Part shown: in pieces, positions 25,427 through 35,629 of the stretch | Layout of the letters: every line of letters begins with the position of its first letter | How positions within the stretch are numbered: position 1 is the first letter of the stretch | From: Prunus persica | Lineage: Eukaryota; Streptophyta; Magnoliopsida; Rosales; Rosaceae | Assembly: GCF_000346465.2 (NCBI RefSeq) | Contig: NC_034015.1 | Location: 16,787,510-16,851,509 of the forward strand | Length of the DNA stretch: 64,000 bases | Direction of reading: 5' to 3' | The notes under the pieces: generated by a model | What the model was told of the DNA's origin: nothing | The model's database searches: none | The model's input: the letters and a program-made list of their open reading frames with translations, nothing else | Translations under genes and position numbers: made by a program

Positions 25427-26671
25427 TCAACAGTAAGCAACAGAAAATGATTCATTCTCAGCATTCCTACTCTTGGACTGATCATGAAAATATATTCCTG
25501 CTTGATTAAACAATGCAAGCAGATGCAGCAACTCCTCATTTGACAGCTTTGAAGGCCGCTTGTCCTCAAAATCAGCCGATTTCAGAACCCCCATTAACTT
25601 CTCCTTGAAGGAACTCGCTCCCATTTCCGAGCAAGACGACGAAGAAAGCTCCTCTTCATTGCTCTCTCCTCCATCCCCGTTGTCGTCGTTGCTGCAAATA
25701 TAATTGTCAGTTTCACCATTTGAGCCTGCTAATTTGGACAACCGCAACAGCTCCATCACCTTCTTCTTTTGCTTGAACGTCGCCCCAAGTGTCTTATTCT
25801 TGTTACAAAAACAAGCCTTTGTAAAAGCCCACCATTCATCCAAATTAACGTTTGGAACTTCAGCTTTCGGACGAATTATAACCACCGACGAATCGACTTT
25901 CGGGCAAGGAACAAACTCCCTCTTGCTCACATCCATGACAAACTCCACATTAACCACCAGCTTCACATTCACAGCCAACCGGTTGAACTCAGAGTCTCCA
26001 GGCTTAGCCATCAATCTCCTTGCAAACTCCTTTTGAAGTAGCAGCGTGGCACTCCGAAATGACCTTGCCCCATACACCAATTTAGCCACCAGGGGCGAAG
26101 ATATTCCATACGGAATGTTCGCCACGACAATATCAAAAGGAGGAAACTCCGCCTTCAGTGCATCTTTACATATAACCTGCAAAACGCATTATCAAACACC
26201 TTAATCCACTCGTCTCAAAAGCACAAAATTTTGGTTCACGCATTTCATCAAACACATAAACCCCATTTGACTTACAGTCAACCTATCTTGAACCCCACAC
26301 TCCGCAACACGTTTTTGGAGAACCTCCACCATCCGCTTATCAATTTCGACTGCCACGACGCTCTTGGCAGCTTCCAGAAGCTTGAGGGTAAGATTTCCGG
26401 TGCCGGGTCCGATCTCGAGGACGGTGTCTGTGGGTTTAATTGCGGATTTTCGAACAATGCTGTCGAGAATGCGTTGGTTGGTTAAGAGGTGTTGGCCTTT
26501 GCTCTTGTGCAACTGCAAATGCCCATCTTGACCCTCCTCTCTTTTCCGACGGCCGTCGTCATCTGCGCCGTTGATTTTCCGATAGGAGCGATATCTGGAC
26601 GTCGATTGCAGCTGCCCAAGTGAACAATGCCCGGGGATGACACCATAAAGACATTTGGCGCGTCGAAGCAT
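25427..26671 (-). CDS. DIM1B: rRNA small-subunit dimethyladenosine transferase, mitochondrial (DIM1B type)
   Basis: Two exons (26671-26276 and 26176-25427) join at LT|VICKDA to give 381 residues, near the length of Arabidopsis DIM1B. The SAM-binding motif I is VLEIGPGTGNLT (84-95), the acidic motif II is VAVEIDKRM and the catalytic motif IV is NIPYG (152-156). After the Rossmann domain come SKREFVPCPKVDSSV and the C-terminal RPSKLSNEELLHLL. The first 55 residues are rich in Arg and Ser and fit a mitochondrial presequence. KsgA/Dim1 enzymes dimethylate two adjacent adenosines in the 3' terminal helix of small-subunit rRNA. An acidic, Ser-rich insert near residues 275-305 is low complexity. A nuclear Dim1a paralogue would lack the leader, so the mitochondrial reading is preferred. 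Confidence 0.93.
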
Positions 26672-27005
26672 ATGTGTTATTCGTCGTTAATTTGGTTTCA
26701 AAGGGACTGACCGTTGAGATTTGAATTTTAGTTGCTGTGGTGGGAGTTTTGCCTTCGCAAGTCGGGCGATGAAAACTGAACATATAACAAAATTGATACT
26801 TTAATTATTGGGCTAGATGCCCTCATAGTGGCCCAAACTCGCATAAATTTTGGGCTGTTTCTTTCTGGTTTTTTATTGGGAAAAAAATGGATTGGCCATT
26901 CTCAGGCCCAAAATTTTGTGGTCATTTTGATAATTTATTATATTGATCATATTTAATTGCAATATGTATGAATACTTAATTTTTGTAATTGCAAGCAGAG
27001 CAGAC
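26672..27005. other. Upstream spacer of the DIM1B gene
   Basis: This must hold the DIM1B promoter on the minus strand. I see no clear TATA box or named element in it. Confidence 0.4.
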
Positions 27006-27127
27006 GTGGGTTAGTCCAGTTGGTTAAGGTAGTGTGCTCGCTCCTTTGCAGTCAAGTTCAATCAATCCCTCTCTCCGCATATTAAATTAGTTTAGAATAT
27101 CGCTTTGTTCAAAAACAAAAACAAAAA
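27006..27127 (+). mobile_element. tRNA-derived SINE-like element
   Basis: The box-A-like sequence GGGTTAGTCCAGTTGGTTAAGG is followed 35-40 bases later by a box-B-like CAAGTTCAATCAATCC, then a short body and an A-rich tail with CAAAAA units at 27110-27127. This is the usual build of a plant SINE. I found no certain target duplication. It is not a functional tRNA: no cloverleaf closes around the two boxes. Confidence 0.55.
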
Positions 27128-27928
27128 CCTTTGTAGTATGCAATATTTAGTTGCAGTAATTGTTCCTCCAAACGTAATTATGTTGCATTGGCCCCTTGGA
27201 AAGACTATCAAGGGACATGATGATTTAGACTCAGCGATGTAATATGTTTTTTTTTTGGGAGTTTAATGTGCAACATTAAGCAGGCACCGACACAAAAGAA
27301 CAAAACTATATTATTGCTAATGCAAAATGCTGTCGTTTTATAAGAAAAAAGGTTCCATGCTTGATAGTTACGTTTTAACGGTATTATTGCTTATCATAAT
27401 TATTTCAAGCTTCGCTATGGGTTTTTTTTTCTTGTTATGGTTTCCAAAACATGGATTGAATCATAATATTATTGCTTCTTGTTTAGTGATGGAGGGACTT
27501 AATTATACCGTATGCATGAGGTATCACAAGCTCTGTTTTCTTCTTGCTAATCCATGTTAGCGTTTTAATTGACAAACTAAGAACCACATTATGGCACTGA
27601 GCACAGGGGCTCTGTTGAGAAGTGGACCCTTCAATTTATATAACATAACATTTGAGGGGAAAACTCTAATGTGATCGTTGTCAAGAATAAAAATGGCTTG
27701 TTCACGTTAATCGTATTTAATGATATATCAAGTATTTCATTGATTATAATAAGTAAAATTCAAAGAGAGCTCAAATTTTAATAAACAAAAATAGTTAATC
27801 TAGTGCTACATTTTCTAAAATTTGTGGTAGAATTAGTTTGCAAAGCACTTGATCAACGCAAAAATTATAAGCACATCTCAACGGTCACATGAACTTTTCT
27901 AACTTTAACTAACGGTTTTCTTGTCCTA
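27128..27928. other. Intergenic DNA, nothing recognised
   Basis: AT-rich sequence with one 77-codon hydrophobic open frame (27327-27560) that I do not recognise and do not treat as a gene. I saw no repeat boundaries. Confidence 0.4.
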
Positions 27929-28230
27929 GTCCTTGGAGATGATGATGGTCCGCTAAGCAAGGGAAAAAGGAAAAGTGAGGTATCAAACCTACTTTGCAAC
28001 AAGTGTGGTCATGTTGAAGGAACAGCGGAACACAAAATGATAATTAGTTTCTAGAGGACAGGGGTGACTCATGCCATGGAAAACCCTACGAATGATGAAG
28101 GCCAACACCTTAAAGGGAAGGAGGCCCCGTAGTGGGAAGAAGATAATTGTCCTCAAGATAATGATGGGCTCGAAAAGTATGCATCTATGCTATCCAAAGT
28201 AAATCTTGTGGATGAAGCAAGGGGGGTTTG
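27929..28230 (+). pseudogene. Possible retroelement gag-like fragment with a zinc-knuckle-like CxxCGH motif
   Basis: One plus-strand frame reads Lys-rich sequence, then Leu-Cys-Asn-Lys-Cys-Gly-His-Val-Glu-Gly-(x)2-Glu-His, and continues with acidic and polar residues to about 28230. Two in-frame stop codons break it. The Cys-x2-Cys-x4-His start resembles the CCHC knuckles of LINE or LTR-element gag proteins, but the expected final Cys is replaced. I take it as a decayed mobile-element coding fragment. No flanking reverse transcriptase is visible, so the class is uncertain. Confidence 0.3.
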
Positions 28231-28777
28231 CAAGCGCGTGCCGAAACCCTAATGAATCACAGTCCCCTCCTCTCAGAACTTGTGCATGCAATTAGGGTTT
28301 GGTGTGCCACACCCACACTCTCTTAATTTACTCTTAACTGCCGTGATTGGAGCTCATGTGCTTACCAATCATTGTTTCAACGGCTTAATTACCTTTTCTT
28401 CTTTATTGATAATTAGCTATGCATGTCTTGATTGAATGCTTTGGTGAGTTTTTGTGACGTACTTGTGACATATTAGAAGTATTATTAGGTTTTAAGTCTT
28501 AAAATTGTAAACCTAGTACATCACATTACGCATAATGAGATTCAAAAGTGAATTATAAGGAAAGGGGCCGCCGATTGTGCATGCATTTGGATGTTTCACA
28601 TATAAAAAACGAGATCCTTCTTCTAAAGAATCCTACGTGTATATATGTACCTACTTATCTAAGAGAAGTTTACTTATACAATAGGTATTACTTATATTAG
28701 AAAGGTGATCATTAATATAATTTTGAAGTTAATAATGTATTTGAGAGAGGCCTAATTCAATCATATGGTGGTATATA
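28231..28777. other. Intergenic DNA, nothing recognised
   Basis: No frame, RNA gene or repeat boundary is visible between the gag-like fragment and the hAT-like element. Confidence 0.4.
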
Positions 28778-29390
28778 CAGGGACGGATCCACAGTGGGGT
28801 TAATGGGGTCAAACGACTCTATGCACTCCATCAACGTAAGCTACAAAGTCCCCTTTAATGGCTGTGTGACCCCATAAGTAGCTGAGGGAGATGGTTGCTG
28901 GTCTAAGGAAGAAGAAGAAGCAGAGAGCGCTTCTGTTTTTTTTTAAAACATGCTGGCCAAAATGGCGTCATTTTGGCTCAGCGTTAAATTATTATTATTA
29001 TTTTTTTTAAAACACGCTGGTTAAAACGACGTCGTTTTGGTCCAGCTCAGTGATTTTTTTTTATTTTTAACACGCTGGCCAAAACGGCGTCGTTTTGGCC
29101 CAGCCCTATTGATTTTTTTTTTAAAAAAAGACCTGGCCAAAACGACGTCATTTTGGTCCAGGTCTTTTTAAAAAAAAAATTAGAATAGATTCAAAGAGAA
29201 CTCTCCCGACTTCACCATCTCCAATCCAAAACCCCCATTCCTAAACCCTCAAACCTAAATCTCCAGTCTCTACCCCTCAAATCTTTAACCCTTTCCCTCG
29301 CCAAACCTTTAAGCCCCAGCCCCAGCTCCTCCAAAAAATTGAACTTTTATACTATGACCCTATGAGATAAGATTCTTGGGTTCGTCCTTG
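28778..29390. mobile_element. Non-autonomous hAT-like element carrying four palindromic 29-bp units
   Basis: The left end reads CAGGGACGGATCCACAG. The right end read in reverse is CAAGGACGAACCCAAGA, an imperfect terminal inverted repeat resembling the CAGGGGCGGAGC ends I recall for the petunia hAT element dTph1. The flanking octamers GGTATATA (28770-28777) and GGCATACA (29391-29398) match at 6 of 8 positions, as expected of an aged 8-bp hAT target duplication. The 613-bp body has no transposase. It contains the palindromic array described separately and a C-rich stretch near 29220-29330. The class is inferred from ends and duplication size; the sequence matches are direct. Confidence 0.6.
28953..29161. 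repeat. Four copies of a 29-bp imperfect palindrome centred on GNCGTC
   Basis: Units at 28953-28981, 29017-29045, 29075-29103 and 29133-29161 are each exactly 29 bp. Each begins CTGGCCAAAA (CTGGTTAAAA in the second) and ends TTTTGG-two bases-CAG. The second unit contains the perfect palindrome AAAACGACGTCGTTTT. The fourth is enlarged into a longer stem by GACCTGG/CCAGGTC and flanking A/T runs. The units are separated by T-rich linkers, with starts 64, 58 and 58 bp apart. They lie inside the hAT-like element and may be subterminal binding sites for a transposase or host factor. Confidence 0.85.
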
Positions 29391-29798
29391 GGCATACATA
29401 GCATTTTAATTAGCAATTGGATCCAACATAAATCCTCTTATCTTACAAATAATTTATTGATATAACGATCATATTGCCTAGTGAGGTTATCAAAGTGTAT
29501 GGCAAATCAATATTATTATTTACTAGCCCCTTGGCACACGCGCACACATGTGCCAATTGGTTTTATTTTTTATTTTTTATTTTATTTTTTGAATTAAGAA
29601 AAAATAATATAGGTAGTTATGTTTTATAAAAGTAGGAGCTATTATCTGATTTTGTTTTTATTTTTATTTTTTTTTAATATGAAAAAAATGTGAATTTACC
29701 ATATTATCCTCATTTAATTAATAATTTTAATTCTTAATATTTGAATTAACCAATAATATTTTTTTTGTATTTTGAATGTTTCACCATTCTCTATCTTT

Positions 29799-29829
<31 letters not shown>

Positions 29830-29839
<10 letters not shown>

Positions 29840-30032
29840 CAGCCCCGATCTCCTGGACCACAGGGGTCCAAGAGACCATGGTTACTCACCGTTGGATGTA
29901 ACATCCAACGGTTCAAAAAGTTTCTTAAAATGAGTGCAAGAGTGAGTAAACCGTTGAATTTACATCCAACGATGAGTGACTACAAATCTCTTAAACCCCT
30001 GTAGTCCAAGAGATCGTAACTGTATATTTATA
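29830..30032. mobile_element. MITE with long terminal inverted repeats and a perfect 10-bp target duplication
   Basis: The element at 29840-30022 is 183 bp. Its left arm reads CAGCCCCGATCTCCTGGACC and the right arm in reverse reads CAGTTACGATCTCTTGGACT. Further in, CACAGGGGT, AAGAGA and CGTTGGATGTAA recur in inverted order, so the arms pair over some 60 bp. The decamer TATATTTATA lies directly on both sides (29830-29839 and 30023-30032). A 9-11 bp duplication with long arms points to a Mutator-type MITE. The flank is AT-rich, so chance contributes to the duplication, but an exact match at the precise ends is persuasive. A TA microsatellite lies just upstream at 29804-29834. Confidence 0.8.
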
Positions 30033-30954
30033 TTATAACGCCTGAATTAGTAACTATTCTTACTAATAGGGGTGACATCCAAATATTCTTCTCATGTCCA
30101 CATCATCTTACTCTCCCGTTATCTTTGGACATACACAACAGGACGCGATCTCAGTTCCCGTGACATGATTCCTCTTCTTAAATAACCAATAGCATTCATG
30201 TTCTCCATTGCACACCCAATCAATTCGTTACAACACGCAGAATCTAACCAGTGGCGCATAGGAAAAGCAAACACATAGAGAATATTCCACAAACGAGGCT
30301 TAACCATAACGGCGTCGTTTCCACCGACGTTAACAGAAGGAGGATCACGAGTCTCCAGCCAATCCCCGCACGTCGTCTAATTAATCTCAAATTCTCAATT
30401 ATAATATTGGCGGGTAATGGTGCAACAAACGGCGCGCAGTTAATCTGAGAAACCCCAAGGTAAATGATAATGCACGGCACATGCACCCACGTCATATGGA
30501 CCCACACCAACCACTACACTTTGGACCCCACACCTTCCATATATATGGACCATCAACCGGCCACGTCACCACAGACTGCCATCGCTCGGCTGTTGTACGG
30601 CGGCACCTGTCCTTAATATATCAGAACATTGCACGTGTCCTTTAACTGTACACGTGTTTCTTCCATTAATATTATTTGACACCTTCATGTGATTTTTCAT
30701 AGGAGCTTACGACAAATGTGCTTTCATTTTCTTCTACTGATAAAAATTAAAACACCGTAATTATTTTTTGATGTGAGAGAGGGAGATCGATGTGTATATG
30801 CTTTAGGTGATTAGTGGTGGGATTTTTGTTAATTAATTAGCTGTATGTATGAAGAAAAAATAAACTATTTGGTACGAAGAGAAAAAAGAGATTAAATACA
30901 TGTGTACGGTGCAAGATTAAATTAAGTAATACAAAAGGTGTTATGCTATACAAT
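30033..30954. promoter_or_regulatory. Orphan promoter-like segment with clustered ACGT boxes
   Basis: Two CACGTG G-boxes at 30632-30637 and 30651-30656 both sit in ABRE-like contexts (CACGTGTCC and ACACGTGTTTC). Other ACGT cores lie at about 30489 and 30570, and an AACGGCGTCGTTT motif at about 30309-30321. A CATATATATGG palindrome near 30538-30548 could act as a TATA box. This is promoter-like, yet I can find no gene on either side within several kilobases. The short open frames at 30119-30510 are unlike anything I know. Confidence 0.35.
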
Positions 30955-31136
30955 TAATAATGAAGATAGTGATGCTAACGAGGTTTAGTCCAGTGAAAAA
31001 AGGTATTGCTTTGTAGATCAGATGTCTTATGTTCGAATTGTCATAGCATTATAGTTGTATGTGTGTGAAAAATTCCCCTCATTGTAATTTAATCGCTTTT
31101 ACTAAAAAAATAAAAAATAATAATGAAGATAGTGAT
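30955..31136 (+). mobile_element. Intact SINE with a perfect 19-bp target-site duplication
   Basis: The 19-mer TAATAATGAAGATAGTGAT occurs at 30955-30973 and again at 31118-31136. Between them lies a 144-bp body: a box-A-like TAGTCCAGTGAAAAAAGG, a box-B-like ATGTTCGAATTG about 45 bases later, then TGTATGTGTGTGAAAAA and an A-rich tail at 31102-31117. A long exact duplication, internal polymerase III boxes and an A-rich 3' end are diagnostic of a tRNA-derived SINE inserted by LINE machinery. The perfect duplication suggests a fairly recent insertion. The copy at 18735-18860 belongs to the same family. Confidence 0.9.
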
Positions 31137-31986
31137 AAGGGGAATATTGGACTGCTTTCTTGTGGTATTGGGTTTTGTAAACCTAATTTATGCTAATAAA
31201 AACACCCGGAATATTGTCGGTTGGTTTTTTTTTTTTTTGTGAATTATAATATGAAAATAACCTGAATTTGCGTCTTTAGTGGATGCACTACTTTATCTTT
31301 TATTCTTTTTTTCGGTAGGCTTCGGCACTAACCCTGCCTGCGCGCCCTTATACTTTGACATGAAAAAGTGCTCACCAAAGTGGCTTTCAATTATTACTTT
31401 AATCAAAGTCATAGGGAGAAAGATGTTAGTTGTGTAGGGTTCCCCATTTTACTAGGGCAACTTACAAAAGACAACCAATATGTCCCAGCAAACATATATG
31501 ATGTCAACACGATAATACTATTTGGATATCTGTATATAAGAATTTATATATATGAATTTATTTATATATATATATAAAATTGCATGCCACTGGCCATATT
31601 GATATCTTTACTTGCAATTCATTAATTATTTTATTTCAGGAAATAATTTATACTTATATATAACAATTATGAAATAATATTACAACACAATAAAGCTGTC
31701 CACACTGGTTACTTACTATAAGCTCGAATTTTATTTTGTCAGAAAGGTTAAGGCATGCACCTTTGGCTTTTGACTAAAAAGTTGAGGCACTTCTAAGATA
31801 GATCTTCAAGTCATGTGGCATATCTTGATTGACGGTTTCTCTTCTAACTAGTAATAACATAATGGAATTATGTTAAAGGGACCATAATTTTCAACCTCAT
31901 TTTTAACATCTATGATCTAAGAGCATCCACAATGTGCTTCCTAAATCACTTTTTTAGACAAATTTTAGGGAGGATTTGGAAAATAC
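31137..31986. other. Intergenic DNA and left part of an older MITE-like repeat
   Basis: The first 700 bp is AT-rich spacer with no gene. From about 31920 the wording GAGCATCCACAATGTGCTTCC and AATTTTAGGGAGG resembles the ends of a common plant MITE family. It seems to resume at about 33369 with CTCCAACCATACTCCC, as if interrupted by the element at 31987. Two TA-rich simple stretches occur near 31535-31577. Confidence 0.4.
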
Positions 31987-33368
31987 GGTGGGTGTATTCA
32001 ATTTTGATTTAATAATTGTTTTGAAGCTTAAAAGTACAGCAGTATTCAATTAGGATTTTTCAGTAATCAATAAAAATCTTGTGGTATTCAAATATGATTT
32101 TTAAATAATCAATACAAATTTGATGGTATTCAATTATGACGTTTAAAAGATAAGAAAAAATACCGTAGTATTCAAAAACTTACCAATTTTGAGGTATTTC
32201 ATTAAATGAAATATTGTGTGAGACTTTTGAGTGTGTGATATAAATACTAAATCACATAACAAATCTCATCTTCCTGTGCATGATTCTCATATATGCTCTC
32301 ATACTTTTTTTTTTTTTCCAAAACTTCATAAGAGAGACGATAAAAAAATATTAACAAGAAAGACGATATTGCCTCTTCTGGAGTTAATGGGCATTTTTCA
32401 ATAGCTCTTCTTTCCTTGTAGACAAGCTTATTTGGAGCAAAATTATATTTTCAATACTTTTTATTTATTTATAGAATCTCCTGCTCATTGTAGACATTTC
32501 CTCGAAAGGAGTTGCAGCCCTCCACAACTCTGCTTGTGTGCCCACAAGTTGCTTAATCTAATACCTCAAATAGGCTTTTATTTTTTATTTTTTTATTTAT
32601 TTTTATGCCTAGTTGCTACGCATACGGTGCACATGGCTAAATATTTTTCTAATTCCCTGTCCCAAAACGTTTGGGACCAAGACAAAACATAAAAAGAAAG
32701 AAGAAGCCTTACCCACAATCTAGAAACGTTGATAAGGTGCAAGGTGTTTTTTTCACGCCAAATTTTTGTTCCAAGCTTTGACAAAAACTAGGAGTAGTCA
32801 TGGGGTTGAGGTATGAGTTTTCAATATGTTTCTTTATTTGTATTTCTGGTGCTATCTGTTTTGCGTTAGGTGTTGGTAGTTTTGGATGTAGCTTCTAGCC
32901 TCTGCTTATGCTTTTGTATTTCTATTGTTAGTTTCTCAGTTGTGTTGTGTTTCTTTAACATATTCATTCTGGTCATGTGTGGCTATGTTGAGAGTTACAT
33001 TGTTGATGTCAGTGTACTCTTCCTGGACTAACCTTTGATGGTTACTGTGCCTCCATCTTTGTATTAACCCTAAAAATTGGATATATGTATCCTAAAAATT
33101 AGGTATATTCCTTCATGTTATGTATTTAGGTGAATGATGATGGGTGATAAAGTTCAAGCTTGTATAGAAATATAAGTAAAATCATGTAATTGCAATCTAT
33201 TAAAATCATAAGTAAAATCCTAAGTAAATTAAAATCATAAGTAAAATCATGTAATTACAATCTATTAAAATCATGAGTAAAATCATATAATTACAAATCC
33301 AGCTGAAATCCATTACATTAAAATCATGTAATTACAATCTATTAAAATCTCAATTGAATACACCCCCC
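31987..33368. mobile_element. 1.4-kb inverted-repeat element with subterminal repeats
   Basis: The sequence GGGTGTATTCAATT lies at 31990-32003 and its exact reverse complement at 33352-33365. The match extends outward as GGTGGG versus GGGGGG and inward to a shared GATTT. Next to the left end the motif GTATTCAA recurs about every 40 bp (about 32043, 32084, 32126, 32167). Next to the right end the phrase ATTACAATCTATTAAAATC recurs about every 70 bp. Subterminal repeats of this kind are typical of non-autonomous DNA transposons. No transposase frame and no certain target duplication were found, so the superfamily is open. Confidence 0.6.
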
Positions 33369-35288
33369 TATATCTCCAACCATACTCCCTATCTACCTCC
33401 TAAAATAGGGAGACCTCTGGGAGCTCCTAAATATGAGGAGAGAGAAATGACTCCTAGTGGCTTCCTATAATTTAATGTTGCTTTAATTAATGAGTATTTC
33501 GAACTTTTAATTAATATTTATTATTTTTTATATTATTTTTTAATAGAGATTGACCAATTAAAACAGAGTAATAGCATTTATAACTCCCTAAACTAGAGAG
33601 CATGATTGAAGTTTAAATTTCATAGAGAGCTCATAAAATAATTTTTATATGTTTTTAGTTAAAATTTAACTAAAAAATAGAGAGTATATTTATGAATTAT
33701 AGATCCGATAATTATTCATAATTTGATTTGGAACGTGGTTTAACATAATGTAGTAAAAACAGTTAGCATTGTCGAAAGTAACAAAATGCCGTTGAGTTGT
33801 GCTCGGATAGAGAAGCTCCTAATTACTTAGGATCTTGTACCAGCTTCGATAGCTAGGGATCCACCACATATGGCCATGGATTGATCCCAAAGCCAACGAG
33901 GATTGAATATTGGTATTGCACCCTTTGCCTTTGGGTGTCGACACAATCGATCCCCCCACAACAAGTTATTAGTTGAAGACTTGAAAGTTGTATTTATCTA
34001 GCTGACCTAATTGGAGGTGAGTGCGACGAAGGCCCCACTGTCCTAGGGTTCCCATGAATTCATTTCAATTCTCTCCGTTGTTCACGCCTATGAATGCTAT
34101 GCTAGTTGAGAGAGAGAGAGAGAGAGAGAGAAGAAAAAGCTAAAGAAGGAAGGAAGGAACATAGGTAAAGAAAGATCAGAGAAGCTTCCTGGTAATTGGT
34201 TGATTTTATTTTTGGTCTATTAAATGGTTGATTAGCTAGGCTACTAAACAAGGCATGGCACATGGGGACCATATGAAGGGAGGGACAGATGATCAATACT
34301 TAGATCATGACCAACCCTGTTGACTCTCTCAACTCAACACAACGGATTTAATTTACTATAATTAAAGAGCACATGAGGGATGTGATTATTATAATCATAA
34401 TCTATTTTTAATAATGATCAAAAAAACGAAAGCAGGCGCTTTTGATGATTTTGGTATCCCATATTAGTACATGTCGTCCTATTAACAAAGAGAAAGCTGC
34501 AACGGCTTTATATTAATTAAGAATTTTATTTATAAAATAATCAGGTCACCAATCTTTTTTCCGCTAATCAAGAAACAATATGCTTGAAGAAGTGGCGCCA
34601 AATTTTGATGGGACATTTAGGCAAGTAGCAATCTTCTGCTGCCAAACTCTAGTTGTAGAAATCGTGTTTCTCTCTTAACTAGCAGACAAATTTGGTTTCA
34701 AAGGGAATGATACTATTTTTCTATCTCGGTTAATAATGTTATGATACGTGAAAAAGTTATTACGTATATTATGGTATTATTGATCAAGAATAATAAAACG
34801 ATACTATCCATGTATTTATGAAAGTGTTTCTCCTTAACTAGGGTTAAGGGTCAATTGGTGAAAATTACCCTAACTACAAAAATGTTACCTCACTATTGAA
34901 TTCATAGCAGTAAGCATAGAAAATGACATACTTGATATACGCCCGTTCACCAACTTACATGTAATTTTATGTACTCTATTTGTCGCATTTTGGACAATTT
35001 AAAAACAAAAGTTCATCTAATTGTTCCGAACTTAAGATATTTAAACTTCTCGATTCATCTTTAACTCCGGCCCTGCAAACGTGGAATTTATACTCACAAC
35101 AAAGATTTGTAATGGTAGTGGCATGTAAAAATACAAGAAGGAATATTGTAAAGATATGGTAAGTTTGACCAGAAGGTGTCACTAGATGTGAGCTCTGTTG
35201 CATAACAATATAATATTCCCAGTACGTACTGGAATAATAGAATTCATCACAAGTCTATAATAAATTATGAGTAACATGGAAGCTTGGG
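33369..35288. other. Intergenic DNA with GA microsatellite
   Basis: The right-hand part of the interrupted MITE-like repeat seems to end by about 33470. A (GA)n tract lies at 34108-34131. I looked for the mature sequences of the common plant microRNAs by eye and recognised none. No protein-coding frame is convincing. Confidence 0.4.
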
Positions 35289-35459
35289 TCAAAAGAGAAT
35301 TATCATATAACTACAATAAATTGGAACTATACCACTATAATAAATAAGATCACAGAAATAAAATAAGGAGGGAGGGTTGCTTTGTGGCTTGAATGACAGA
35401 TAGTCTTTGTTACCTTCGACGACAGAGATAAGAGATCTAATGGGTGCTTCTGTGCTGTG

Positions 35460-35490
<31 letters not shown>

Positions 35491-35629
35491 TAAATTTGGA
35501 CAGAAAGGGTGGTGGGGTTTGGGTTGTTGTCAATGTGAAGGAAGAAAAGTGACAAAAATATGTGAAGGATGGGGTTTTGGGTTGAGCTTGAGAGAGACTA
35601 AGGGAGTTTCTGGTTCTCACATGACGCAA
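35289..35629 (-). other. Possible minus-strand 5' leader exon with CT repeat and donor site
   Basis: On the minus strand this segment reads like a plant 5' UTR: CCTTCACA-rich sequence, a CT tract (35490-35461 reversed), then CACAGCACAGAAGCACCC and a candidate donor GAAG|GTAACAAAG at about 35414. Overlapping open frames exist, but they are translations of the low-complexity leader. No downstream coding exon could be found, so it may be the start of a non-coding transcript, the remains of a gene, or chance. Confidence 0.2.

Noticed and set aside
31368..31577. 69-codon open frame ending in an Ile/Tyr repeat
   Set aside because: The C-terminal part is translation of a TA-rich simple repeat and the beginning has no recognisable domain.
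33469..35288. A microRNA precursor
   Set aside because: I checked by eye for common conserved plant miRNAs and saw none. A lineage-specific one cannot be excluded without folding and small-RNA data.
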